Of a stretch of DNA of 64,000 bases, positions 8,425-16,580 are shown in pieces. Positions within the stretch are counted from its first letter, which is position 1; every line of letters begins with the position of its first letter. The stretch comes from JAGNLM01 sp964439835 (GTDB taxonomy: Bacteria; Pseudomonadota; Gammaproteobacteria; JAABTG01). Below the pieces are notes generated by a model. That model was not told the origin of the DNA, did not search any database, and was given only the letters and a program-made list of their open reading frames with translations. The stretch spans positions 1 to 64,000 of the forward strand of contig CAYTPQ010000005.1 of the NCBI GenBank assembly GCA_964439835.1, in the 5' to 3' direction. A program made the translations under genes and the position numbers.

Positions 8425-8922
8425 TCATCTGTCAGGGTTTTCGTCGACTTTGCCACCGTACTCTTTTTCTTCAGCCGTGGCGTCGCGAACCAACAGGACG
8501 CTTACCTGGTAGATGACCTCCCTGCCACAGAGCGGGTTGTTGCCATCAAAGGTGATCTTGTCTCCTTCAATCTTGGTCACCAGAAAACTCTTCCTTTGAC
8601 CCAGGTTGTTCTGCATCAGGACCTGTGAGCCTACTTGCCGATACTCGAGCGGCACGGCAGTGACCGTTTCGGTGATCACGAGTGACTCGTCTCTCGGGCC
8701 GTAGAGCTCATTGCAGTCGACCAGCAGGTCGACCCGTTGACCCTGCGTCTTGCCTTCGAGCTCCCGAGTGATCGTCGGTGCCAATATCTCAGTCACTCCG
8801 TGGACGTAGTTGAGGGGGCGAGTGACTTCGGTGAGGACATCGCCAGTGGTGCTATCGCGCACGCGGTAGGTGAGCTCGACGTACTTACCGTGGGTAATGG
8901 TGCTGGTGTTCGTTTCGGTCAT
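8425..8922 (-). CDS. SlyD-like FKBP-type protein, second copy
   Basis: A 165-residue paralogue of the protein at 7164-7673. By eye about half of the residues are identical over the whole length, including KYVEL, YVHGV, RELEGK, YGPRDESLV, DGNNPLCGRE and VRDATAEE. It has the same loss of the canonical LIPGLE isomerase segment and lacks a metal-binding tail. The ATG at 8922 (MTETNTS) is chosen because the longer frame to 9288 reads through arginine- and proline-rich non-family sequence. It faces the apr-downstream run. Confidence 0.8.
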   Translation of the reverse strand: MTETNTSTITHGKYVELTYRVRDSTTGDVLTEVTRPLNYVHGVTEILAPTITRELEGKTQGQRVDLLVDCNELYGPRDESLVITETVTAVPLEYRQVGSQVLMQNNLGQRKSFLVTKIEGDKITFDGNNPLCGREVIYQVSVLLVRDATAEEKEYGGKVDENPDR

Positions 8923-9130
8923 AGAGGTCTCGAGAGGACGGTCCAGAGGGCGAGTTGGGTGTCGTCGGGGGTAGCCCGCGAGTGGGGCTCCCTGCTTGAG
9001 CCGGTCCGGGCAAGTCAAAGTGTTGCCCATTCGGCGCGAGCTGACTACCTTGCGAGGAGGCAGGCGGCTGCCGGCAGGAGGTAGCGCCCCTCGCGACCGG
9101 AACGCGCCGTCCGGGCCAGGCCCGCCGTGG

Positions 9131-10342
9131 ATGGTAGCGATGGACCGTCGAAGATTCCTCGGGCTCGGTTTGTCCCTCATGTTCGGGACCCACCCTACCG
9201 ACGCGGGAGAGCGGAGCAGCGCGGACCGGCGCGACCGGGACGCCGTGACGCTGTTTCTCTGCGGCGATGTGATGACCGGCCGGGGCATCGACCAGGTCCT
9301 GCCGCACCCCGGTGACCCGCGCCTCTACGAGCCCTGGGTGACCGACGCCCGCGAGTATGTGCGATTGGCCGAACGAGTGAGCGGCCCGGTTCCGCAGCCG
9401 GTCGACTTCTCCTACGTCTGGGGGGACGCCCTGACCGAGCTCGACGGTGCCGCACCCGACGCGCGCATCGTCAACCTCGAGACCGCGGTCACCCGCGGCG
9501 GCAGCCCCTGGCCCGGCAAGGGCATCCACTATCGCATGCACCCCGAGAACGTGGCCTGCCTGCTCGCCGCGCAGGTGGACTGCTGCGTGCTCGCGAACAA
9601 CCACGTGCTGGACTGGGGCGAGGCGGGCCTCCAGGAGACCCTCGGCACCCTGGCCGGGGCGGGGATCCGGGTCGCCGGCGCGGGCCGCGACCTCGCCGCG
9701 GCGCAAGCGCCCGCCATCCTGGAGGTCCCGCAGCAGGGCCGCGTCCTGGTCTTCGCGTTCGGGGTCGGGGACAGCGGGATCCCGCCTGACTGGGCCGCGA
9801 CTCGCGAGCGGCCGGGGGTCGCGCTGCTCGACGACCTCTCGGATCGCACCGTCCGCCGGATTGGCGAGCGGATCGCTTCCGCCAGACGGGCGCGCGACGT
9901 GGTCGTAGCCTCCGTCCACTGGGGCGGCAACTGGGGCTACGCCGTCCCCTACGCCCACCGGCGTTTTGCCCACGCCCTGATCGAGGAAGCCGGGGTGGAC
10001 ATCGTCCACGGCCACTCCTCCCACCACCCGCGGGGCATCGAGGTCTGGCGGGGGCGGCTCATCCTCTACGGCTGCGGCGATTTCCTGAACGATTACGAGG
10101 GGATCGGCGGATACGAGGCCTTCCGGGGCGATCTCACCCTGATGTACTTCCCGACCCTGGAGGTATCCTCGGGTAGGCTCCTCGGGCTGGACATGCGGCC
10201 GATGCAGATCAAGCACCTGCGGCTGAACCGGGCGCGGGGGGAGGACGCTCGCTGGCTCGGCGAGGTCCTCGCCCGTGAAAGCGCGCGGCTCGACACCCGG
10301 ATCGAGCCCACCGCGGAAGGGCGGCTGCGCTGGGCGGGATGA
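9131..10342 (+). CDS. CapA-family metallophosphatase-like protein, exported
   Basis: A protein of about 403 residues with a twin-arginine-like leader (MDRRRFLGLGLSL), followed by the CapA/PgsA core: FLCGDVMTGRGID near residue 45, VNLETAVT, ANNHVLDWGEAGL, SVHWGGNWG, HGHSSHHPRGIE and YGCGDFLNDY. CapA proteins take part in poly-gamma-glutamate or capsule production, and many stand-alone homologues have unknown substrates. The ATG at 9131 and the one at 9140 are both possible; the second puts the twin arginine at the very N-terminus. It is convergent with the gene at 10390. Confidence 0.85.
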   Translation: MVAMDRRRFLGLGLSLMFGTHPTDAGERSSADRRDRDAVTLFLCGDVMTGRGIDQVLPHPGDPRLYEPWVTDAREYVRLAERVSGPVPQPVDFSYVWGDALTELDGAAPDARIVNLETAVTRGGSPWPGKGIHYRMHPENVACLLAAQVDCCVLANNHVLDWGEAGLQETLGTLAGAGIRVAGAGRDLAAAQAPAILEVPQQGRVLVFAFGVGDSGIPPDWAATRERPGVALLDDLSDRTVRRIGERIASARRARDVVVASVHWGGNWGYAVPYAHRRFAHALIEEAGVDIVHGHSSHHPRGIEVWRGRLILYGCGDFLNDYEGIGGYEAFRGDLTLMYFPTLEVSSGRLLGLDMRPMQIKHLRLNRARGEDARWLGEVLARESARLDTRIEPTAEGRLRWAG

Positions 10343-10389
10343 CGCGCCGGCGAGGGTCCCACTCGGTTTGGGTCAGAGGGTCCGGAGGC

Positions 10390-11133
10390 TCAGCGACGGC
10401 CATCCAGCTCCAGCAGGCCTCGACACGCCTGCCTACTCCTCGCGGCGAGCGTCTCCGCGGCGTGCCGACACTTCAGCTCCACGACGTCCAGCGCGTGGGA
10501 GAAACCCCACAGCGACACGTCGTGGGTCCGCGGCGTGCCGTCCGAGTGGAGCACGTGGACGCGCAGGACGCTCGACCGGCGGATCTCGCCGAGCGCGTCG
10601 GCGGGCAGCAGCGTGCTGGATTCCGTCACCGCGCGGCGGAACGGCCGGCCATCGGGCAGCAGAACGGACAGGAGCATGGAGACCTGCAGCGGGTATCCCC
10701 CCTCCGCCACCGCAAGGACCGCGTCGGCCTCGTGGGAAAAACCCGCGTCCGGCTCCAAGAGCACTCGCGTCCTCTGCTCGGACCCAGGTCGCGGGGTGAG
10801 ACCATACGAGCGATACACGTCGTGACCGACCAGGAACGCGAGATGCAGGCTGGTACCGCACAGCCACGGCCGGCACTCGACGTAGGCCCCGAGGGCCGGC
10901 ATGGGCCCGCCGGTGAGTGCCACGGCCAGCGGCGGCCCCTGGCCCGCCTCGGCCAGCGCCCTGCGGTCCGTCTCCACGGGTGAGGAGAACACCGCCCAGT
11001 CGCCGAACCCACCGAAGGGCGTCCAGTTCTTGACGACGTCGCCCAGGTCCAGAACGCCCCGGGCGTGGCCTGCGACCGCCCAGCCGGAAGCCAGGACCGC
11101 AACCGCCAACCACACGACCAGGCGCGCCCGCAT
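10390..11133 (-). CDS. Hypothetical exported protein, 247 aa
   Basis: The N-terminus MRARLVVWLAVAVLASGWAVAGHA is a clear Sec signal peptide, with likely cleavage after the AGHA region. The mature part has two cysteines close together (VECRPWLCGTS) and one or two more near the C-terminus. It contains beta-rich stretches such as VLRVHVLHSDGTPRTHDVSLWGF. I do not recognise the family. I chose the ATG at 11133 because it places the signal at the N-terminus. It is divergent from cysC with a 280-base gap. Confidence 0.6.
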   Translation of the reverse strand: MRARLVVWLAVAVLASGWAVAGHARGVLDLGDVVKNWTPFGGFGDWAVFSSPVETDRRALAEAGQGPPLAVALTGGPMPALGAYVECRPWLCGTSLHLAFLVGHDVYRSYGLTPRPGSEQRTRVLLEPDAGFSHEADAVLAVAEGGYPLQVSMLLSVLLPDGRPFRRAVTESSTLLPADALGEIRRSSVLRVHVLHSDGTPRTHDVSLWGFSHALDVVELKCRHAAETLAARSRQACRGLLELDGRR

Positions 11134-11413
11134 CGTCAACGCCCAGGAGACGCCTTCGCGGCTGGCGGCCCGGCTGGAGGATTGGGACTTCCCGTCACTT
11201 ACGTGGACTGCGAACCGGTGGCGGTGCCCGCGGATGCTACGCCAAGGGCGGCGCAGGACCAAGGCACGCACCCATCGCTCGGGGTTCCGGCCAGGGCAGG
11301 CTCTGGCCGGGAGGCTCGCGGTCGCTTCGGCGGGCCCGGGCGGCGGTGGCCCCACCTGACACCCGCTGATATGCTCGCCTCGGGAATCGAGCCGTCCACT
11401 CAAGGGTGAGGGC

Positions 11414-12070
11414 ATGGGGCAGAGCGGCTGGGATGTGGCAGACGCGGTGCGGGCGACCAACGTCACCTGGCACCACGGTCACGTGGGACGCGAGGCCCGC
11501 TTCCGCCGGCTGGGTCAGCGCGGGGCCACCCTCTGGTTCACCGGACTCAGCGCCTCGGGCAAGAGCACCATCGCCTTCACCCTCGAGCACGTGCTGGTCG
11601 ACCACGGCGTGCTCACCTACGTGCTCGACGGCGACAACATCCGCCACGGCCTGAACAAGAACCTCGGCTTCAGCGCCGAGGACCGGGCCGAGAACATCCG
11701 CCGGATCGGGGAGGTCGCCAAGCTGTTCGCCGACGCCGGCCTGGTCACCATGACCAGCTTCATCTCACCCTACCGGCTCGACCGCGACAGGGTCCGCGAC
11801 CTGCACCACGCGGCCGACCTGCCGTTCATCGAGATCTACGCCAACACCCCCCTCGAGGTCTGCGAGCAACGCGACCCGAAAGGCCTGTACCGGCGGGCCC
11901 GGGCGGGCGAGGTGAAGTTCTTCACGGGGATCGACGACCCCTACGAGGCGCCGGTCGCAGCGGAGATCGAGCTGCGCCCGGACCGGATGTCGCCGCCAGA
12001 GTGCGCGCTGGTCATCATCCGGGACCTGCAGCGGCGGGGGATCCTGGCCGAAGACCTGCTGATGCGCTGA
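11414..12070 (+). CDS. cysC: Adenylylsulfate (APS) kinase
   Basis: This 218-residue enzyme phosphorylates APS to PAPS with ATP. The Walker A motif GLSASGKST is at residues 44-52. LDGDNIRHGLNKNLGFS, the APS-binding RAENIRRIGEV and FISPYR segments follow, then the DPKGLYRRARAGEVKFFTGIDDPYE lid. The length matches stand-alone CysC. In this organism it would draw on the same APS pool as AprBA, for assimilation or sulfation. It stands alone and converges on panD. Confidence 0.95.
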   Translation: MGQSGWDVADAVRATNVTWHHGHVGREARFRRLGQRGATLWFTGLSASGKSTIAFTLEHVLVDHGVLTYVLDGDNIRHGLNKNLGFSAEDRAENIRRIGEVAKLFADAGLVTMTSFISPYRLDRDRVRDLHHAADLPFIEIYANTPLEVCEQRDPKGLYRRARAGEVKFFTGIDDPYEAPVAAEIELRPDRMSPPECALVIIRDLQRRGILAEDLLMR

Positions 12071-12195
12071 GGCCACGTAGAGGACGAGCCACTACGGGGC
12101 GTGCGTCGGAGGGACCTCCAAAGGGCCCGGGCGACCGCGCTATGGAGCTGCGCGACGGACCGCCCCTCTTTCCGACCGCGCCGAAGCGGGAACCC

Positions 12196-12576
12196 TCACG
12201 CCGCCTGGGGCGGTATGGCGTGGCCGATACGGGTGATGCGATTGTGCTCGTCCAGATAGACGAGCCGGGGCTTGAACCGCGCGAGTTCGGACTGCTCCAG
12301 GCTTGCGTACGCGCAGATGATGACGACGTCGCCGGCCGACGCCTTGTGCGCCGCGGCGCCGTTCACCGAGACGATCCCCGAGCCGTCCCGGGCGCGGATG
12401 GCGTAGGTGGTGAAGCGCTCGCCGTTGGTCACGTTGTAGATCTGGATCTGCTCGTATTCGTGGATGCCGGCGGCCTCGAGCAGCGTGCCGTCGATGGCGC
12501 ACGAGCCCTCGTACTCGAGCTCCGCGTGAGTCACGCGCGCCCGGTGCAGCTTGGCCTTGAGCAGGGTGAGGATCAT
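12196..12576 (-). CDS. panD: Aspartate 1-decarboxylase
   Basis: A 126-residue pyruvoyl enzyme that makes beta-alanine for pantothenate. The self-cleavage site is visible as Gly24-Ser25 in YEGSCAIDG, with the usual LKAKLHRARVT N-terminus and the GDVVIICAYA segment. The ATG at 12576 matches the family start. It is the last gene of pcnB-folK-panB-panC-panD, 76 bases behind panC, and the gap holds an AT-rich palindrome that could give it its own promoter. Confidence 0.96.
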   Translation of the reverse strand: MILTLLKAKLHRARVTHAELEYEGSCAIDGTLLEAAGIHEYEQIQIYNVTNGERFTTYAIRARDGSGIVSVNGAAAHKASAGDVVIICAYASLEQSELARFKPRLVYLDEHNRITRIGHAIPPQAA

Positions 12577-12618
12577 CGCTGGCGGGGCCGACGGCCGTGG
12601 ATGCCTATGCAGTTGATT

Positions 12619-12630
12619 CCTTATATAAGG
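12619..12630. promoter_or_regulatory. Perfect AT-rich palindrome CCTTATATAAGG before panD
   Basis: This 12-bp perfect palindrome lies 43 bases upstream of the panD start in otherwise GC-rich DNA. It contains TATATAAG-like sequence on both strands, so it may be a -10 region for panD or a binding site. The role is inferred. Confidence 0.35.
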
Positions 12631-12652
12631 TATCGCGTATCGAGGGACCGGT

Positions 12653-13522
12653 TCAATCGCCAGGGGGGACCGGGGGGCGGGCACAGCGAATGTTGTCGAT
12701 GAGCCGGGCGCGCCCGAGCCAGGCGGCAGCCAGCACCACCAGGTCCGCGTCGGCAGGGGCCGGCGCACCCAGGTCCGCCGCGCGCCGCACGCTGAGGTAG
12801 TCCGGCCGGAACCCCGCGCCGGTGAGCTCGGCGAGCCCCTCGGCCTCGATGGTCGCCACATCGGCCTCACCGGCGGCGAGCCGTTCGGCGGCCTTCTTCA
12901 GGGCGCGATGCAGCGCCGGCGCGCGGACCCGCTCCTCGGGGCGCAGGTAGCCGTTGCGGGAGCTCATGGCCAGGCCGTCAGGCTCGCGCACGGTGGGGAC
13001 GGCCACCACCTCGACCGGCAGCCGCAGGTCCTCGACCAGCCGCCGGATCACCAGGAGCTGCTGGAAGTCCTTCTCGCCGAAGAGCGCCAGGTCGGGGGCC
13101 ACCGCGTTCAGCAGGATGGTCACCACCGTCGCCACTCCGGTGAAGTGCCCCGGCCGGTGGGCCCCGCAGAGGATGTCGCCGAGGCCCGGGACTTCCACCC
13201 GCGTCGTCTGCGCGAGGCCGCGGGGGTAGAGGTCCGGGACGCCGGGGGTCCAGAGAAGGTCCGCCCCCGCCGCCTCCAGGAGCTTTCGGTCGGCCTCCGG
13301 GGTGCGGGGGTAGGCGTCCAGGTCCTCGCCGGCGCCGAACTGCAGCGGGTTGACGAAGACGCTGACGACGACGAAGTCGGCCAGGGCACTGGCGCGTTTA
13401 ACCAGCGTCCCGTGGCCTGCGTGCAGGTTGCCCATGGTGGGGACGAAGGCGACCCGCCCCCCAGCCGCCCGCGTCTGCGCGACTGCGGCCCGTACCTCGG
13501 CGACGCGCTGCACCGTCCGCAC
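12653..13522 (-). CDS. panC: Pantothenate synthetase
   Basis: This 289-residue enzyme joins pantoate and beta-alanine using ATP. The nucleotidyltransferase HxGH-type signature is MGNLHAGHGTLV near residue 30. It is followed by VSVFVNPLQFGAGEDLDAYPRT, the GEKDFQQL motif, and AMSSRNGYL, which carries the conserved KMSKS-like region. It begins 6 bases after panB ends, so the two are surely co-transcribed and probably coupled. Confidence 0.97.
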   Translation of the reverse strand: MRTVQRVAEVRAAVAQTRAAGGRVAFVPTMGNLHAGHGTLVKRASALADFVVVSVFVNPLQFGAGEDLDAYPRTPEADRKLLEAAGADLLWTPGVPDLYPRGLAQTTRVEVPGLGDILCGAHRPGHFTGVATVVTILLNAVAPDLALFGEKDFQQLLVIRRLVEDLRLPVEVVAVPTVREPDGLAMSSRNGYLRPEERVRAPALHRALKKAAERLAAGEADVATIEAEGLAELTGAGFRPDYLSVRRAADLGAPAPADADLVVLAAAWLGRARLIDNIRCARPPVPPGD

Positions 13523-13528
13523 GGGGCC

Positions 13529-14338
13529 CTACGCCAGCTCGTGCTCGGGCCCCGGAAACGTCCCTGACTTGACCGCCTCGACGTAGGCCCGCAGCGCGCC
13601 GCGCACGTCAAGGCCAGCCGTGAGGAAGGTCCGGGCGAACCGGGGCACCCGGCCCGGGGTGATGCCGAGGGCATCGTAGAGCACCAGGATCTGCCCGTCG
13701 CAGCCCGGCCCGGCGCCGATGCCGATGACCGGGACGGCGAGTGTCCCGGACACCTCCCGGGCCAGGGCCGAGGGCACGCACTCCAGCACCAGCAGGTCGG
13801 CGCCCGCGTCCTGCAGCGTCTGGGCGTCTTCGAGCATCGCCCGGGCGGCGTCCGGGGCACGGCCCTGCACCCGGTAGCCACCCAGCTTGTGGACCGACTG
13901 CGGGGTCAGCCCCAGGTGGGCGCACACGGGGATCCCCAGCTCGGAGAGCCGGCGGACCGTCTCGGCCTGGGTCCGCCCGCCCTCGAGCTTGACCGCCTGG
14001 GCCCCGCCCTCCTGCATCAGTCGGGCGGCGTTGCGCAGGGCCTGCTCGGGCGTCGCGTAGCTCATGAACGGCAGGTCCGCGACCAGGAAGGCCCGGGGGC
14101 GGGCCCGGGCGACCGCGGCGCTGTGGTAGACCATGTCGTCCATGGTCACGGGTACGGTCGTCTCGTGCCCGCCCACCAGCATCCCGAGCGAGTCGCCGAC
14201 CAGCATCAGGTCGACGCCGGCCTCGTCCAACAGCCGGGCGAAGCTCGCGTCGTAGACGGTCAGGCAGGCGATCCGCTCAGCCGCCGCCTTCATCCGGCGC
14301 AACCGCTCGACCGTCACCGCCACCCGTTCCGCCGTCAC
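13529..14338 (-). CDS. panB: 3-methyl-2-oxobutanoate hydroxymethyltransferase
   Basis: A 269-residue enzyme that makes ketopantoate from 2-oxoisovalerate and methylene-tetrahydrofolate. Family segments seen are YDASFARLLDEAGVD, VGDSLGMLVGGHETTVPVT, KLEGG, the HLGLTPQSVHKLGGYRVQGR stretch and GIGAGPGCDGQILV. Its ATG overlaps the folK stop, giving a folK-panB-panC-panD unit that links folate and pantothenate supply. Confidence 0.97.
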   Translation of the reverse strand: MTAERVAVTVERLRRMKAAAERIACLTVYDASFARLLDEAGVDLMLVGDSLGMLVGGHETTVPVTMDDMVYHSAAVARARPRAFLVADLPFMSYATPEQALRNAARLMQEGGAQAVKLEGGRTQAETVRRLSELGIPVCAHLGLTPQSVHKLGGYRVQGRAPDAARAMLEDAQTLQDAGADLLVLECVPSALAREVSGTLAVPVIGIGAGPGCDGQILVLYDALGITPGRVPRFARTFLTAGLDVRGALRAYVEAVKSGTFPGPEHELA

Positions 14339-14841
14339 GTCCCATCCCCCTCGAGGTCGAGCGGGGTCAGGCCCCGGACCAGGTCACGTACCGCCGCCAA
14401 CCCCGGCACCTTCAGGTCCGGCGCGACCTCCAGCAGGGGCCAGAGGACGAAGGGCCGCTCGGCGATCCCGGGGTGGGGGACGGTCAGGGAGGGGTCGGCA
14501 GAGCACCACTCGCCAAACACCAGCAGATCCAGGTCGAGCGTCCGCGGGCCCCAGCGCGCCTGCCCCCGCACGCGCCCGTGGCGCGCCTCGATTCCCTGCA
14601 GGCCGAGCAGCAGCGCTCGCGGGTCAAGGGCGGTGTCCAGGACCGCCACGGCGTTCACGTAGTGGGGTTGGTCGGCCGGTCCCATGGGCGGACTGCGGTA
14701 CAGGCGCGAGTGGCCCACCCGCACGGTCGCCGGTAGATCGGCGAGCTCCGCGAGCGCCGTCCGCACCTGGCCCGCTGGGTTGCCGAGGTTCGAGCCGAGC
14801 CCGACGTAGGCGCGGGTGGGCTCAGTCGACGGGTGCGGCAT
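14335..14841 (-). CDS. folK: 6-hydroxymethyl-7,8-dihydropterin pyrophosphokinase
   Basis: This 168-residue folate enzyme carries the HPPK signature: AYVGLGSNLGNP at the N-terminus, YRSPPMGPADQPHYVNAV, and RWGPRTLDLDLLVFG with the metal-binding DLDLL. I chose the ATG at 14841 (MPHPSTEPTRAYVG) because the longer frame is proline- and arginine-rich and not homologous. The start overlaps the end of pcnB by 20 bases, and the stop overlaps panB. Confidence 0.95.
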   Translation of the reverse strand: MPHPSTEPTRAYVGLGSNLGNPAGQVRTALAELADLPATVRVGHSRLYRSPPMGPADQPHYVNAVAVLDTALDPRALLLGLQGIEARHGRVRGQARWGPRTLDLDLLVFGEWCSADPSLTVPHPGIAERPFVLWPLLEVAPDLKVPGLAAVRDLVRGLTPLDLEGDGT

Positions 14842-16192
14842 CCGGGCTCTCCGCCGGGGCCTGGGCACGGCGCCCGCGCCGGCGACGGGGTCGGCGCCGG
14901 CCGCGCCCTCCGGCGGCGGGCTTGAGCAGGCGCTCCCGCTCGGCGGTGTCGGCCTCCTGGAACGCCGTCCACCAGTCGGCCAGGACCTGGACGTCCTCGC
15001 CGGCGGCCGCCCGCAGGACCAGGAAGTCATACCCCGCGCGGAACCGGGGCTGCTCGACGAGGCGCGACGGCCGGCGCCCGCTGGTCTGTACCAGTCGCGG
15101 CTGCATCGACCAGATGTCGCGGGTCACCAGGGCAAACCGCCGCGGAAAGGCGACCGCGCGGGACTGCTCGCGCAGGACGTCGTCGGCCGCCAGGTCGAGC
15201 GCCCGCGGCGCTGGCTCGCCGGCCTCGAGGTAGGCGGCCTCGGCGCGCCTCAGGGGCTCCCAGAGCAGGGCCGCGAACAGGAAGGCGGGGGTTACCGGCT
15301 TACCCTCCGCGACCCGCGCGTCGGTGTTCTCCAGCGCCCGGACGATGAGCATCCGCGGGAAGCCCCTCTCCTCCTCCGCCAGGCACTGGGCGACCGCCGG
15401 GAACAGGTGGTCGAACAGGCCGTAATGGCGCAGCAGCTCGAAGGCCTGGACGCCGAAGCCCCCCTGGAAGAGCTTCAGGACCTCCTCGTAGAGCCTGGCG
15501 GGGGGGATGTCGGCCAGCAGCTCGGCCATGCGCGGCAGGCAGGCCTCCACCGCCGGGTCGATCCGGAAGCCAAGCTTGGCCGCGAACCGAACCGCGCGCA
15601 GCATCCGCACCGGGTCCTCTCGCAGCCGGACCTCGGGGTCGCCAATCAGCCGGATCACCCCGGCGCGCAGGTCGGCCATTCCGGTGCTGAAGTCCACCAA
15701 CGAGAAGTCCCGGATGTTGTAGTACAGGGCGTTGATGGTGAAGTCGCGGCGGAACGCGTCCTCCTCGAAGGTGCCGTAGATGTTGTCGCGGACGATTCGG
15801 CCGTCCACCGTCTCGCGGTCGCCCTCGGTGTCGTCGGTGCTCAGGGCCCGAAAGGTGGCGACCTCGACGATCTCGTGACCGAAGTGGACGTGGGCGAGCA
15901 GGAAGCGCCGACCGATCAGCCGGCAGTTGCGAAAGAGCTGGCGGACCTGCTCCGGGCGGGCGTCGGTGACCACGTCGAAGTCCTTCGGCTCGCGGCCCAA
16001 GAGCAGGTCGCGGACGCCGCCTCCCACCAGGTAGCCCTCGAACCCGGACTCCTTCAAGCGGTACAGAACCCGCAGCGCGTTCTTGCTGATCTGAGCCCGG
16101 GAAATGCTGTGATCCGGGCGGGGAATGAGCGTAGGTGTGGGAATGTTGGGTCGTCCCTGTTGTGTGCCGGACAAAAAATCTCGGAGATTCAA
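14822..16192 (-). CDS. pcnB: Poly(A) polymerase I
   Basis: This nucleotidyltransferase adds poly(A) tails to RNA and so speeds decay. The catalytic head contains YLVGGGVRDLLLGREPKDFDVVTDA, followed by RRFLLAHVHFG and the RRDFTINALYYN segment. The tail is arginine-rich and ends near KPAAGGRGRRRPRRR, which fits RNA binding. No ATG lies close to the conserved start. The only ATG upstream (16309) would place the gene inside tRNA-Glu, so a TTG at 16192 is the likely start, giving about 456 residues. The start is the least certain part of this call. Confidence 0.9.
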   Translation of the reverse strand: MNLRDFLSGTQQGRPNIPTPTLIPRPDHSISRAQISKNALRVLYRLKESGFEGYLVGGGVRDLLLGREPKDFDVVTDARPEQVRQLFRNCRLIGRRFLLAHVHFGHEIVEVATFRALSTDDTEGDRETVDGRIVRDNIYGTFEEDAFRRDFTINALYYNIRDFSLVDFSTGMADLRAGVIRLIGDPEVRLREDPVRMLRAVRFAAKLGFRIDPAVEACLPRMAELLADIPPARLYEEVLKLFQGGFGVQAFELLRHYGLFDHLFPAVAQCLAEEERGFPRMLIVRALENTDARVAEGKPVTPAFLFAALLWEPLRRAEAAYLEAGEPAPRALDLAADDVLREQSRAVAFPRRFALVTRDIWSMQPRLVQTSGRRPSRLVEQPRFRAGYDFLVLRAAAGEDVQVLADWWTAFQEADTAERERLLKPAAGGRGRRRPRRRRGRRAQAPAESPDAAPVD

Positions 16193-16195
16193 GAC

Positions 16196-16223
16196 TTGAG
16201 AGAAGTCACCGGATGCGTATAAT
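16196..16223 (+). promoter_or_regulatory. Sigma-70 promoter of tRNA-Glu
   Basis: TTGAGA at 16196-16201 and a perfect TATAAT at 16218-16223 are separated by 16 bases. They lie about 48 bases before the tRNA. This is one of the clearest vegetative promoters in the window. It reads away from pcnB, whose likely start codon lies just beside it. Confidence 0.8.
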
Positions 16224-16270
16224 ACCGCGGCCGGACGGGGGGCGACGAGAGTACCTCCAGTCGGCTCGAC

Positions 16271-16346
16271 GCTCCCTTCGTCTAGTGGCCCAGGATACCG
16301 CCCTCTCACGGCGTAGACAGGGGTTCGAATCCCCTAGGGAGCGCCA
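16271..16346 (+). tRNA. tRNA-Glu (anticodon CTC)
   Basis: The 76-base gene has an acceptor stem GCTCCCT paired with AGGGAGC, discriminator G and an encoded CCA (16344-16346). The TTCGAAT T-loop is present. The anticodon loop CTCTCAC places anticodon CTC at 16305-16307, reading GAG. It is near-identical in layout to E. coli tRNA-Glu. It has its own strong promoter upstream and no integrase beside it. Confidence 0.97.
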
Positions 16347-16580
16347 AACGAAACAGATGTCGGGCGTGAGGTTCCAGCCCCCAGAGGCCCGTCAGGACCC
16401 GAGGAGAGAGATAAAGGTGCCCACGACCCGGTCAGTCGGTTCACCAGGGGAGATCGTAGGATAGCGCTCGCTGCGGCAGTTCGGGCGCCATACCGTCGTG
16501 CGCTGGCAGTCTGTGCGCGGCGGCAGGCACAGGCAGCCGAGCATGGGCCGCAACGCCGTTCGCGGCGTGGCCTGTGGTTC

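Noticed and set aside
14842..15030. N-terminal extension of folK to the ATG at 15030
   Set aside because: The extra 63 residues are proline- and arginine-rich and are read within the end of pcnB in another frame. The family start matches the ATG at 14841.
16271..16346. tRNA-Glu as attachment site for the integrase at the left edge
   Set aside because: The integrase end is 16 kb away, and I saw no copy of the tRNA 3' end near it.
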